From: Streptomyces coacervatus
GTDB taxonomy: Bacteria; Actinomycetota; Actinomycetes; Streptomycetales; Streptomycetaceae
Reading direction: 5' to 3'
Length of the DNA stretch: 64,000 nucleotides
Assembly (NCBI RefSeq): GCF_029223485.1
Contig: NZ_JARHTP010000006.1
Location: forward strand, 372,001 to 436,000
In this document: positions 33,328-42,486 of the stretch, piece after piece
How the letters are laid out: the number at the start of each line of letters is the position of its first letter
Position numbering within the stretch: position 1 is the stretch's first letter
Made by a program: the position numbers and the translations under genes
Notes under the pieces: generated by a model
Told to the model about the DNA's origin: nothing
What the model saw: the letters and a program-made list of their open reading frames with translations, nothing else
Databases searched by the model: none

Positions 33328-36258
33328 TCAGGCGAGGCGCTTGAGCTTCGCCGTGAAGCCGGGTTCGGTGAGGTCCTTCTGCAGCGCGACCGGGACCTTG
33401 ACCGCGCCGCTGGTGCCGTCGCCCACGGTGAGCGTGCCCACCTTCGCGCCGGCCTTCGCGGTGTGCGGTACGTCGTCGGCGTCGAAGGACAGCTTCACCT
33501 TGAGGCCCGCCCAGCCGACCGCCGCGACGTCCTTGGTGAGCACGATGGGGGTGTGCCCGCCGAGCTGGTCGTCCACGTACCCGACGACCTCGCCCTTCTT
33601 CAGTATCTTCGTCGAGGTCAGGGCATCCCGGGCGGCGAGCATCGCCGTCTTGCTGACGTTGTTGACGGTGTCGATGATCGGCGCCGTCTGCTGGTCGAGG
33701 ATCGCGCCGACCACGGTGACCGTCTCGCCGCCGACCTCCTTGGTGGCGGCGAAGAGGAGATTGCCGCCGGCCTTGGTGGTCGTGCCCGTCTTGATGCCGA
33801 TGGCGCCGTTGTAGGGGACCAGAGCGTCGTAGTTCTTCCACTTCTTGCCGGACGGGTCGAACCAGAAGGGCAGCTTCGTGATGTCCATCAGCGCCGGGAT
33901 CTTCACGAGCTCGTTGCCGAGTTTGACCTGGTCCTCGGCGGTGGAGACGGTGGACTCCTTGAGGCCGGAGGCATCGGTGTAGGTCGTGTTCTTCATGCCG
34001 AGTTCCTTGGCGGTGTCGTTCATCCTCTTGATGAACGCCGCCTCGGAGCCCATGTCCCAACGGGCCAGCAGGCGCGCGATGTTGTTGGCCGACGGGATCA
34101 TGATGGCCGACAGCGCCTGCTTCTCGGTGAGGACGTCGCCCTTCTTGACGGTGTTGAGGGTGGACTCGTGCTGCTTGTCGTAGCCGCCCTCCTTCTCCGC
34201 CAGGGCGTCGACCGTGATCTTCTTGCCCTCCTCGCCCTGCTTGAGCGGGTGGTCCTTGAGGACGATGTACGCGGTCATGGCCTTGGCCACGGAGCCGATG
34301 GGGACGGGGGTCTGCTTGCCGAAGCTCCCCATCGTGCCGATGCCGTTGACGTCCATCCAGCCCTGGCCCTCGTTCGGCCAGGGGAGGCCGGCCTTGGTGC
34401 CGTCGAAGGTGTACGAGTCGTCGGCGGTGAGCGCGAGGGTGGGGGTGGGCAGCGGGCGCACGGACTGCACGATCGCAAAGATGATCGCGAGGAGCAGGAC
34501 CAGCGGGGTCCAGATCTTGACCCGGCGGATGATCGTGCGGACCGGGGTCTGCGGCGGCGGAGGGGTGTTCGTCAGCTCGGCCAGCAGGTCCAGCGGCGGC
34601 TTCGGGGGCAGCGGCTGCTGGGCGGTGCGCTCGGGGCCGACCTGGGGGACGGCAGCGGTCACGTCCGCGGGCTTGCGCGGCGTGCGCGGTTCGTCGAGCG
34701 GCTTCAGCGCTACGAATTTGCTGGTGCGCTCGGCTTCGGACGGCTCGGGGGTCTTGGGGCTCTTGGCGCCGCCGAGCTTGAGCATGGTGGTGGGCTGGTC
34801 GACCTGAGGCTTGGCGCTCGGGCGCTTGAAGACGGCGGTGGGCTGATCGACGCCCTTGCCCCCGGCCTCGGCCTCGGCTCCGCCTTCGGCGTCGCCATTG
34901 TTCCCACCCGCACCACCCGTACCACTTTCGTCGTCGACTGCGGGTGGCCCCTGGGGGGTGTCCTCGCCGTCGGCGGCTGCGGGTTCGTCTTCGGTGGGGT
35001 CGGCAGCCGGAGGTTCGTCGCCCGGCGCGGCTGCGTCAGAACCGCGGGCTGCTGCGGGGTCACCAGCGGTGGCGTCCACCTCAGCATCGTCGGCGGCTGC
35101 ACCGGCGCCGTCGGCTACTGCGGGTTCGCTGTCCGCGGCAGCGGCGCCGTTGGCGTCAGCGGCTGCACGCTCGCCATCGGTGACGGCTGCATCTGCGCCA
35201 TCGGCAGCCGCGAGTTTGCCGTCCGTAGCGGCTGCGCCCTTGCCGTCGGCAGCTGCAGGTTCGCCATCCGCGGCAGCCGTATCGGCGCCGTCGGTCGCGG
35301 CTTCGGGCGCGCTGTCCTCGTCGGAGTCGTCGGCGGCAGCGCCACCGGCCTCCGGCTCGGCATTCGTCCGGTCCTCGACCTCGGCCTGCACCGGGCCGTC
35401 GGTCTGCACCGCGGGCTCGGCAGCCTTGTCGTCGGCGTCGGCAGGCTCGTCCGTCGCGTCAGCCTCGGGCTCGTCCGCATCGCCCGGGCCCGTGCCGCCC
35501 GCCTCAGCGCCCTGCTCGCCGTCGCCGTCGGCATCGGCATCGCCCGCCGAAGCGCTGTCGGCACCCTCGGCGTCTACGGCGTCCTCGGACTCCCCGGGCT
35601 CCCCGGAATCCCCGGCTCCGACAGCCTCAGCAGCCGCCTCCTCGCCCGCCGCACCACCGGAGCCCTCGGAGCCCTCGGAGTCCGCGGCACCCCCGGCCCC
35701 GGCGGCCTGCACTTCGCCCGCCGAGCCCTCGCCATCCCCTGAATCCCCGGCTCCGGCAGCCTCAGCGGCCGTCTCCTCGCCCGCCGGGCTCTCAGGCCCC
35801 TTGGAGTCGCCCGACCGGACCCAGGCCGCCACAGCCGCACGCAGCCTCGCGTCACCCGGCGCGTCGCCCGCGGTACCGCCCGTCACAGCCTCGCCCTCGG
35901 CCGCCCCGGCGTCCGCCGAAACGTCACCGCCGCTCGCGGAACCCTCGGCGTCCTCAGCGCTCGCTGCGTCCCCGGCACCCTCAGCGGCACCCGTGACAAG
36001 CCCTCGCACCGAAAACACCCGCGTCGCCGTATCCACGCCACCGCGCGCCCCGGCCTCGCCGGACGAACCGGACGCCGAACCGGACGCCGAACCGTCGGCT
36101 GATCCGCCGGCGGACCCCGTATCCCGGGCCACCGCCAGGCGAGGATCGCGTTCGTCGCGTTCTTGGGTGCGGGTCTCGGGAACCGGGCCCGTCTTCCCCG
36201 ACGTCGGTTCTGCCGACGACTCGCGCTTCTTCGACCTGTCGGGGGACTCGCCCGCCAC
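33328..36258 (-). CDS. D-alanyl-D-alanine carboxypeptidase (S11) with a ~580-residue acidic cytosolic N-terminus
   Basis: A 976-residue membrane-anchored penicillin-binding protein that trims peptidoglycan stem peptides. Residues 1-580 are Ala/Glu/Asp/Gly-rich and disordered. One membrane helix at about 581-600 (WTPLVLLLAIIFAIVQSV) places the catalytic domain outside. S11 motifs are Ser656-x-x-Lys659 (GSVAKAM), Ser723-Ala-Asn725 (PSANN) and Lys823-Thr-Gly (GIKTGTT), followed by the PBP5-type beta domain. GTG 36258 has GGAGGAGG upstream and is preferred over ATG 36348. The N-terminus holds three copies of an 8-residue VDxxTxxF/L motif (75-82, 470-477, 486-493). Normal S11 enzymes are about 400 residues. 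Confidence 0.93.
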   Translation of the reverse strand: MAGESPDRSKKRESSAEPTSGKTGPVPETRTQERDERDPRLAVARDTGSAGGSADGSASGSASGSSGEAGARGGVDTATRVFSVRGLVTGAAEGAGDAASAEDAEGSASGGDVSADAGAAEGEAVTGGTAGDAPGDARLRAAVAAWVRSGDSKGPESPAGEETAAEAAGAGDSGDGEGSAGEVQAAGAGGAADSEGSEGSGGAAGEEAAAEAVGAGDSGEPGESEDAVDAEGADSASAGDADADGDGEQGAEAGGTGPGDADEPEADATDEPADADDKAAEPAVQTDGPVQAEVEDRTNAEPEAGGAAADDSDEDSAPEAATDGADTAAADGEPAAADGKGAAATDGKLAAADGADAAVTDGERAAADANGAAAADSEPAVADGAGAAADDAEVDATAGDPAAARGSDAAAPGDEPPAADPTEDEPAAADGEDTPQGPPAVDDESGTGGAGGNNGDAEGGAEAEAGGKGVDQPTAVFKRPSAKPQVDQPTTMLKLGGAKSPKTPEPSEAERTSKFVALKPLDEPRTPRKPADVTAAVPQVGPERTAQQPLPPKPPLDLLAELTNTPPPPQTPVRTIIRRVKIWTPLVLLLAIIFAIVQSVRPLPTPTLALTADDSYTFDGTKAGLPWPNEGQGWMDVNGIGTMGSFGKQTPVPIGSVAKAMTAYIVLKDHPLKQGEEGKKITVDALAEKEGGYDKQHESTLNTVKKGDVLTEKQALSAIMIPSANNIARLLARWDMGSEAAFIKRMNDTAKELGMKNTTYTDASGLKESTVSTAEDQVKLGNELVKIPALMDITKLPFWFDPSGKKWKNYDALVPYNGAIGIKTGTTTKAGGNLLFAATKEVGGETVTVVGAILDQQTAPIIDTVNNVSKTAMLAARDALTSTKILKKGEVVGYVDDQLGGHTPIVLTKDVAAVGWAGLKVKLSFDADDVPHTAKAGAKVGTLTVGDGTSGAVKVPVALQKDLTEPGFTAKLKRLA

Positions 36259-36492
36259 CGATGCCTCCTCCGTGCGCACGCCCTCCGTGCGCCTACCGAA
36301 CCGTGAACCGCCGCCCGAAACACCGCTCAAACACGCTGTCCGAACCATGTACCAGTGTCCTGTGTGGGGGCTTAACCCCTGCGGTAGACGAGAACGACAT
36401 ACCTACCGGTTCCCTCACAAACAGGTCACGCACCCTCGACAGACCGATGTGAGAGGGGTCACCCTGTCTTTCATCCACGCGGGGAGGCATGG

Positions 36493-37251
36493 ATGGGCAG
36501 GAGCCGCAGAACACTTCCGGAGGAGCTTCTGCTGCTGGCGTTGGACCCGGCCACGGGTACCACTGCACAGCCGCAGTCGCTCGACCTCGGTCTGGCCGGA
36601 GCACAGCTAGTGGAGCTGGCGCTGGCCGGACGGATAGCCCCAGACGGGGATCGTATCGCCGTGGTAGCCCCACGGCCGACTGGAGATCCAACTTTGGACT
36701 GTGCGTTGGAGTTGCTGCGAAGGCGTGGCGCTCCCGTGCGTGCAGTGAACTGGATTGGCGGGCCGCGTCTCGGGCTGCGCCAGGTCTACCTCTCGCATCT
36801 GGAGCGGTGCGGCATGGTGCATGCCGTGGCGGGCCAGATGTGCGGAGTGCTGCCGACGACTCGCTACCAGGCGACGGACAACGAGATCAGCCGGGAGATC
36901 AGGGCCCGGCTGGACTCCGCGATCCGCACCGGCGTACCGCCGGACCCGCGGACCGCTGCGCTCGCCGCACTGGCACACGCGGTCGGCCTCGGCAAGCACC
37001 TGTATCCGGGGAACGAGGGACGTTCGTCCCGGTCCCGGCTGCGGGATCTGATCAGGCACGACCCCATGGGCGGTCTCGTGGCGCACGCCGTCATGGACGT
37101 CCAGAACGGTGTGGCGGCCCAGCCGCGCCGCAGCCCGGCCCCGGCCGGCCGTCAGGCCGCCGCCGGACCGGCCAGGTCCGCACCGGAACCCGCTCGTGGC
37201 GTTCCGATGCAGCCGCGCCGCGGTTCCATGGCGCGCGTCGTGGCCCACTGA
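36493..37251 (+). CDS. GPP34/GOLPH3-family protein
   Basis: A 252-residue protein of the GPP34 (GOLPH3/Vps74-like) fold. Its start, RRTLPEELLLLALDPATG, and the segment LGLAGAQLVELALAGRIA are characteristic, followed by helical repeats (TDNEISREIRARLDSAIRTG, RTAALAALAHAVGLGKHLYP). The last ~45 residues are basic and Pro/Ala/Arg-rich. Eukaryotic members bind PI4P; the bacterial function is unknown, and Streptomyces carry many copies. The ATG is preceded by GGGGAGG. It is divergent from the carboxypeptidase gene. Confidence 0.9.
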   Translation: MGRSRRTLPEELLLLALDPATGTTAQPQSLDLGLAGAQLVELALAGRIAPDGDRIAVVAPRPTGDPTLDCALELLRRRGAPVRAVNWIGGPRLGLRQVYLSHLERCGMVHAVAGQMCGVLPTTRYQATDNEISREIRARLDSAIRTGVPPDPRTAALAALAHAVGLGKHLYPGNEGRSSRSRLRDLIRHDPMGGLVAHAVMDVQNGVAAQPRRSPAPAGRQAAAGPARSAPEPARGVPMQPRRGSMARVVAH

Positions 37252-37290
37252 GCCGCAGTCCCACGACAAGCGACAGACGAACGGCACGAA

Positions 37291-37375
37291 CCGCAGCACC
37301 ACGCACCGCAACTGCACCACAACGCAACGCAGTACCACGCACCGCAGCACCACGCACCGCCGAGCGCCGCACCGA
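37291..37375. repeat. imperfect short repeats (CACCGCA/ACCACGC type)
   Basis: Several imperfect copies of ACCACGCACCGCA lie within the gap downstream of the GPP34 gene. This is low-complexity DNA; no function is visible. Confidence 0.5.
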
Positions 37376-37420
37376 GCCTGCAGAGGCAGTCCCCGAGACC
37401 CGGTACGGGAGCCGCTGGTC

Positions 37421-37489
37421 CGCGCGGGGCGGCGGGGCCGTACGCCATCCGTCCAGACGGATGCCGTAACGGTTCCGCCGCCCCGCGCG
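37421..37489 (+). terminator. long terminator hairpin after the GPP34 gene
   Basis: Perfect 15-bp GC stem (CGCGCGGGGCGGCGG 37421-37435 and complement 37475-37489) enclosing an inner CATCCGT/ACGGATG hairpin. It is followed shortly by TTTT. It also isolates the next HTH-DUF5753 gene. Confidence 0.8.
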
Positions 37490-37661
37490 GCCGCTTTTCA
37501 TGACCTCATGCACCCATGTAACTCATGAACTGGCGTGTATGCAGCGCATATCCAACGTTTCCCAGCGGTACGAAGCCCCTTGGTGGCAGTCTGCTCAACA
37601 GCAGATACGCAAAGTGGCAAAGTACAGGTAGCGCAGGCACGCAGCCGGAGGTGCACGTCTC

Positions 37662-38519
37662 GTGGCGTCCAATGTCAATCCCACCGTCAGGCGACGCCGG
37701 CTGGGCCAGGAGCTGCGTCGGCTCCGCGAGCTCAAGGGCATGACAGCCGAGGAAGTGGCGGAGCGGCTGCTGGTCTCGCAGTCGAAGATCAGCCGGCTGG
37801 AGAACGGCCGGCGCAGCATCAGCCAGCGCGACGTCCGCGACCTGTGCGGGGTGTACGAGGTGGAGGACCACCGGATCGTCGACTCGCTGATGCAGATGGC
37901 CAAGGACAGCCGCCAGCAAGGGTGGTGGCATTCCTTCGGCGACATTCCGTACAGCGTCTACATCGGGCTGGAGACGGATGCGGCGAGTCTGCGGGTCTAC
38001 GATCCGCAGGTCGTCCCCGGCTTGCTCCAGACCCGGCAGTACGCCGAGGCCCTCATCGCGGGCGCCCTGCCGGAGACGGCCGCCGCCGATGTCGAGAAGC
38101 GCGTCCAGGTGCGCCTGCGCCGGCAGGAACGAATCACCGCCCCGGAGAACCCGCTCCGGCTGTGGACGGTGATGGACGAGGCGGCGCTGCGCCGGGTCGT
38201 GGGCAATCGTTCCCTCATGCGCGACCAGTTGGAGCACCTCGTCGAGCAGTCCCAACTGCCGCACGTCACCGCGCAGGTGATCCCCTTCGACCTGGGCGCC
38301 CATCCGGGGCTGAACGGCCAGTACGCGATCCTTGAGTTCCCGGACGCGTCGGACTCCAGCGTCGTCTACATCGAGGGCGTCACCAGTGACCTGTACCTGG
38401 AGAAGGCGAACGACGTGCAGAAGTACAGCGTGATGTACGAGCACCTGCGCGCGCAGGCCCTGAATCCGGACCAGTCCCGGCAGTTCATCGCGGACATCGC
38501 GAAGGAATACGCCCGCTGA
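37662..38519 (+). CDS. HTH (XRE) - DUF5753 regulator (copy 2)
   Basis: A 285-residue regulator of the same family as those at 12949 and 57069. The N-terminal HTH is RLRELKGMTAEEVAERLLVS (about residues 21-40) followed by SKISRLENGRRSIS. The DUF5753 domain has the markers VVPGLLQTRQYAEAL, LPHVTAQVIPFDLGAHPG and NGQYAILEFP. GTG 37662 is supported by GGAGG about 12 bp upstream. The DUF397 gene follows after 212 bp, looser than in the other two pairs. No HATPase or DUF6247 gene accompanies it. Role: probable transcriptional regulator partnered by the DUF397 protein. Confidence 0.88.
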   Translation: MASNVNPTVRRRRLGQELRRLRELKGMTAEEVAERLLVSQSKISRLENGRRSISQRDVRDLCGVYEVEDHRIVDSLMQMAKDSRQQGWWHSFGDIPYSVYIGLETDAASLRVYDPQVVPGLLQTRQYAEALIAGALPETAAADVEKRVQVRLRRQERITAPENPLRLWTVMDEAALRRVVGNRSLMRDQLEHLVEQSQLPHVTAQVIPFDLGAHPGLNGQYAILEFPDASDSSVVYIEGVTSDLYLEKANDVQKYSVMYEHLRAQALNPDQSRQFIADIAKEYAR

Positions 38520-38731
38520 AGCGCCGCACCGTACACGCCCCCAAGTCGGAGTGGAAGACTCATCTGGAATATGCCACCCAGTCGAGTGAATGGTCGCTTC
38601 ATACGCCGAGGTTGGCGAGTAGCGTCGATCACGCCACCACACAGCAAGGGTTGGCGCAAACCGCGCTATGGGTCCGGAGTTGGACTCGTCGTCCGGTGAC
38701 AGCACTCAACGACTGGCAATACGGAGCAAAA

Positions 38732-38923
38732 ATGGCAATTCTTCAGGGCGCCACGGACACCTGGACCAAGTCCTCGTACTCCACGGGCAACGGCGCGTGC
38801 GTCGAGATCAAGTCACCGGTCGGCGCGGCTATGGCCGTCCGGGACTCCAAGGTCACCGAGGGCCCCGTAGTGGCTTTCCCGGCCGACGCGTGGAACACCT
38901 TCGTCGCTTCGATCAAGGCGTAG
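38732..38923 (+). CDS. DUF397 small protein (copy 2)
   Basis: A 63-residue protein (starts MAILQGATDTWTKSSYSTGN) with the DUF397 markers WTKSSYS, ACVEIKS, MAVRDSKV and the C-terminal FPADAWNTFVASIK. ATG 38732 has CGGAG 5 bp upstream; the frame extends upstream to 38612 without a ribosome site. It is followed by a terminator hairpin. It is presumed to act with the HTH-DUF5753 protein encoded before it. Confidence 0.87.
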   Translation: MAILQGATDTWTKSSYSTGNGACVEIKSPVGAAMAVRDSKVTEGPVVAFPADAWNTFVASIKA

Positions 38924-38989
38924 GGAGGGGAGGATCTGCTGATCCTCGACCGCGTTCGCCGTCCACACCATCACAAGCAGCACCTGAAG

Positions 38990-39027
38990 AGCCCTCTCGA
39001 CCGGTCGCCGTCCCTGCCGAGAGGGCT
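38990..39027 (+). terminator. terminator after DUF397 copy 2
   Basis: 10-bp stem AGCCCTCTCG / CGAGAGGGCT with an 18-nt loop, between convergent genes ending at 38923 and 39059. Confidence 0.75.
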
Positions 39028-39058
39028 CGGCTTGTGCCCCGAAGTGCCATGAACCGCC

Positions 39059-39898
39059 CTACCTCAACCGGTCGACGTACTTGTCCGTCCCCGGCACCGT
39101 GGGGACGAACGGCGCCACCAGCTCCACCCTCCCCAGCCCCGCCTCCCGCACCGGCGCATCCAGGTCCGCGTAGTACGCCTCCCAGCACTCCCGCGGGTCC
39201 GTCTCCAGGAACCACAGCAGCGTCAGCCTCGTGTCCACGCCCTCGACCTGCTTCACATACGTCATGCGATCACCGGGCAGCGGGGTCGGCCGGAAGACGG
39301 TCACCATCGCGGCCGGTGAGCCCGCCACCCGCTTCGGCAGATGGCGCGACCGCAGCCATTCCAGCAACTCCGCCCGCTGCTCCGCCGATTCGGCGTCGAT
39401 CACCTCGACGACGAGGCCCGCATACGGGTGGTCGAGGGCATGGAAGTCGCGGGGTCCGGCGGCCCCGTCCCGGTAGACCGTCGCCTCGTGGTCCTGGAAC
39501 GCCGTGAAGACGTGCGTACGGTCCTGGTAGACCCGGGCATCGCGGTTGAGGCGTTTGTTGATCGCGACGGTCCATCGCATGTGGTCGTCGTAGCGGCCGT
39601 CCGTGATCCAATACGTCGAGAGGTAGCAGCCCGCGGTGACCGGCTGGGCGATCGCCGACTTCTCGGGATAGCGCAGGAGTTGGAGGTCGCGGGTCGCCAC
39701 CCAGCGACGTCCGGCGTACATCCAGGGCATCGCCATCGCGCCGGCGTAGTAGTGGTCGTCCTCGTACCAGCGGTTGTAGGCGTACTCGTGTCCCGGGTGC
39801 GGCTCGACCATGGTGATCAGCGCATGGCCCGGCCGGACCCCGTACGGCCCGACGGCGGCCAGCTCGGCGTACACGTCGCTGCGGGTTTCCTCACTCAT
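39059..39898 (-). CDS. conserved hypothetical protein, EthD/dimeric alpha-beta-barrel-like
   Basis: A 279-residue soluble protein with no signal peptide. The N-terminal part (GHALITMVEPHPGHEYAYNR, then WYEDDHYYAGAMAMPWMYAG) has the strand-helix pattern and YNRWYEDDH signature of EthD-like/dimeric ferredoxin-fold proteins. A second similar segment (about 155-270: AGLVVEVIDAE, TRLTLLWFLETDP) suggests a tandem fold. Enzyme activity is unknown. It is divergent from the SDR dehydrogenase (81 bp), and the pair may serve one small-molecule degradation pathway; that is inference. Confidence 0.65.
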   Translation of the reverse strand: MSEETRSDVYAELAAVGPYGVRPGHALITMVEPHPGHEYAYNRWYEDDHYYAGAMAMPWMYAGRRWVATRDLQLLRYPEKSAIAQPVTAGCYLSTYWITDGRYDDHMRWTVAINKRLNRDARVYQDRTHVFTAFQDHEATVYRDGAAGPRDFHALDHPYAGLVVEVIDAESAEQRAELLEWLRSRHLPKRVAGSPAAMVTVFRPTPLPGDRMTYVKQVEGVDTRLTLLWFLETDPRECWEAYYADLDAPVREAGLGRVELVAPFVPTVPGTDKYVDRLR

Positions 39899-39978
39899 GT
39901 CGCTCCCCTTCCATCCTCCGTCGGTCGCCCATACTCTGACGCCCCGTCAGATAATTGGCCATACCCCCGGAGGCTCGG

Positions 39979-40764
39979 ATGTCACTGCTCACGGGCAAGA
40001 CCGTCGTCGTGTCGGGGGTCGGCGCCGGGCTCGGTCATCAGGTCGCGGCGGCGGTCGTGCGCGACGGGGGCAATGCGGTGCTCGGGGCGCGTACGGAGGC
40101 CAACCTCGCGAAGAGCGCCGCCGAGATCGATCCGGACGGGGCGCACACGGCGTTCCGGGCGACCGACATCAGGGACGAGGCGCAGTGCGACGCGCTGGCG
40201 GCACTCGCGCGGGAGCGGTTCGGGCGGATCGACGCGGTGGTCCATGTGGCCGCCATGGACGGCTACTTCGGCGGCCTCCAGGACGCGGACTTCATGACCT
40301 GGCAGTCGGTGATCGATGTGAATCTGCTGGGGTCGCTGCGGATGACGCGGGCGTGTCTGCCAGCGCTGAAGACGTGCGGCGGCTCGGTGGTGTTCATCGG
40401 GACGCAGTCCTCGGTGGCGGCCCCCACCCAGGTGAAGCAGGCGGCGTACGCGGCCTCGAAGGGCGCGCTGACGAGCGCGATGTACTCCCTCGCCCGGGAG
40501 CTCGGACCGCATCGCATCCGGGTCAACACCGTGCTGCCGGGCTGGATGTGGGGACCGCCGGTGCAGACGTACGTGCAGTTCACGGCCCAGACGGAGGGCG
40601 TGCCGGAGGCCGACGTACTGCAGCGCCTCACAAGCCGCATGGCGCTCCCCGATCTCGCGACGGACGGAGATGTGGCCGACGCGGCGGTGTTCCTGGCCTC
40701 GGACCGGGCGCGGTCGATCACGGGACAGTCATTGCTGGTCAACGCCGGGGAGCTGATGCGATGA
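39979..40764 (+). CDS. SDR-family NAD(P)-dependent oxidoreductase
   Basis: A 261-residue classical short-chain dehydrogenase. The cofactor loop is VVVSGVGAGLGHQ (Gly-x3-Gly-x-Gly variant), VHVAAMDG stands for the NNAG strand, the catalytic Ser lies in VFIGTQSSVAA and the YxxxK in YAASKGAL. The C-terminal VNAGELMR closes the fold. ATG 39979 has GGAGG 8 bp upstream. It is divergent from the EthD-like protein and followed 125 bp later by the symporter gene, suggesting uptake plus oxidation of an organic acid or alcohol (inference). Confidence 0.93.
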   Translation: MSLLTGKTVVVSGVGAGLGHQVAAAVVRDGGNAVLGARTEANLAKSAAEIDPDGAHTAFRATDIRDEAQCDALAALARERFGRIDAVVHVAAMDGYFGGLQDADFMTWQSVIDVNLLGSLRMTRACLPALKTCGGSVVFIGTQSSVAAPTQVKQAAYAASKGALTSAMYSLARELGPHRIRVNTVLPGWMWGPPVQTYVQFTAQTEGVPEADVLQRLTSRMALPDLATDGDVADAAVFLASDRARSITGQSLLVNAGELMR

Positions 40765-40889
40765 GTTCACGTAGATGAACCACAACCATCAGGCAGAATG
40801 ATTTTACCTCCCTTTGACCCTACGCTCACTTGTCGTGTTCACGCGACAACGCCCACGATGAGCGCCGGGCTGACCCTTGGGAGGCGTAC

Positions 40890-42470
40890 ATGAACGGTCT
40901 CGACTGGGCCGTGCTCATCGGCTATTTCGGCGTCATGGTGGCGATCGGCGTCTGGTCCCACAAACGCGTGGACGACGTCAGCGACTTCTTCACGGCCGGC
41001 GGGAAGATGCCGTGGTGGCTGTCCGGGATCTCGCACCACATGTCGGGCTACAGCGCGGTGATGTTCACGGGCTACGCGGGCATCGCCTACACATACGGCG
41101 TGACGTCCTTCGTCACCTGGTCCTTCCCGATCGCGCTGGGCATCGCCATCGGTTCGAAGCTGTTCGCGCCGCGCATCAACCGGCTGCGCTCGCGCCTCCA
41201 TGTGGCGTCCCCCCTTGAGTACTTGAAGAACCGTTACGACCTGAAGACCCAGCAGGCCCTCGTCTGGTCCGGCATGCTGCTGAAGATCGTGGACGTGGGC
41301 GCCAAGTGGGCGGCCATCGCGACGCTGCTGTCGGTGTTCACCGGTCTGACCCTCAACCAGGGCATCCTCATCACCGGCGCGATCACCGCTGTCTACTGCA
41401 CGATCGGCGGCCTGTGGGCGGACGCGCTGACCGAACTCGGGCAGTTCGTCATCCAGTTGCTGGCGGGCGTCACGATGTTCGTCGCCGTCGTACTGAAACT
41501 GAACGACAAGGGCATCGGCTTCTTCGGCGCCTGGGACGAGCCGGCCCTGCAGGGCCACGGCAAGCCACTGGTCGGCCCCTACGGCACGGTCTTCCTCCTT
41601 GCCTTCCTCTTCATCAAGCTCTTCGAGTACAACGGCGGCATGCTCAACCAGGCCCAGCGCTACATGGCGACGGGCAGCGCGCGGGATGCGGAGCGGTCGG
41701 CGCGGCTGTCGGCGGCGCTGTGGCTGGTCTGGCCGGTGGTGTTGTTCTTCCCCATGTGGATGTCCCCGCTTCTGGTCCACGCCCAGAAGCCGGACGGCTC
41801 CGACTCCTACGGCCTGATGACCGAACAGCTCATCCCGCACGGCCTGTTGGGCCTGGTCATCGTCGGCTTCTTCTCGCACACCATGGCCATGTGCTCCTCC
41901 GACGCCAACGCGATCGCGGCCGTCTTCACCCGTGATGTGGCGCCGGTGATCTCGCGGCGGGCCCGGGAGTGGCGCCACCACCAGCGGTCCGGCCTGATCG
42001 CCGCCCGCGTCACCACCGTGATCTTCCTCGGTCTGTCGATGTCGGTGGCGACACAGGTCAACTCGCCCGCCTTCAAGGACATCATCACCGTGGTCATCAA
42101 GTGGGTCGCGGGTCTGATGGGCCCGATCGCGATCCCGATGATGCTGGGCCTGCTCCGCCCGTTCCGCCGCTCCGGCCCGACGGCCGCCCTCACCAGCTGG
42201 TCGATGGGCCTGCTGGCCTTCTGGCTGGTCAACTACCCGATCAACTGGAAGGTCAAGGGCGGAGTCCCCCTGGAGTACCAGGTCTCGGTCCCCCTGGCCG
42301 TCTCCCTCGTCCTCTACATCCTCATCGGCTACCTGAAGCCCGAGGACACCCCGGACCGCCTCGCGATCATCGACCGCGTCAACACGGACGACGACGGCGC
42401 GGCCGCGGCGGCGATCCCGACTCCGGCGGGGCCGGCGGAGGGTGCCGTGGGCACGGCGGTGAAGGAGTAA
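40890..42470 (+). CDS. sodium:solute symporter (SSF family)
   Basis: A 526-residue membrane transporter with about 13 helices. It begins LDWAVLIGYFGVMVAIGVWS and has the SSF landmark DFFTAGGKMPWWLSGISHHM (helix 2) and the Na-binding-site region GFFSHTMAMCSSDANAIAAV (helix 9). It ends in a hydrophilic Asp/Ala-rich tail. SSF proteins import sugars, carboxylates or amino acids with Na+; the substrate is unknown. ATG 40890 follows GGGAGG. The next gene, an ADP-ribosylglycohydrolase homologue, is convergent 16 bp away. Confidence 0.92.
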   Translation: MNGLDWAVLIGYFGVMVAIGVWSHKRVDDVSDFFTAGGKMPWWLSGISHHMSGYSAVMFTGYAGIAYTYGVTSFVTWSFPIALGIAIGSKLFAPRINRLRSRLHVASPLEYLKNRYDLKTQQALVWSGMLLKIVDVGAKWAAIATLLSVFTGLTLNQGILITGAITAVYCTIGGLWADALTELGQFVIQLLAGVTMFVAVVLKLNDKGIGFFGAWDEPALQGHGKPLVGPYGTVFLLAFLFIKLFEYNGGMLNQAQRYMATGSARDAERSARLSAALWLVWPVVLFFPMWMSPLLVHAQKPDGSDSYGLMTEQLIPHGLLGLVIVGFFSHTMAMCSSDANAIAAVFTRDVAPVISRRAREWRHHQRSGLIAARVTTVIFLGLSMSVATQVNSPAFKDIITVVIKWVAGLMGPIAIPMMLGLLRPFRRSGPTAALTSWSMGLLAFWLVNYPINWKVKGGVPLEYQVSVPLAVSLVLYILIGYLKPEDTPDRLAIIDRVNTDDDGAAAAAIPTPAGPAEGAVGTAVKE

Positions 42471-42486
42471 TCAGAAACGGCGTGGA

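Noticed and set aside
34856..36610. Plus-strand Ser/Ala/Pro-rich frame opposite the carboxypeptidase N-terminus
   Set aside because: Low complexity follows from the acidic repeat coding on the minus strand; there is no ribosome site and no domain.
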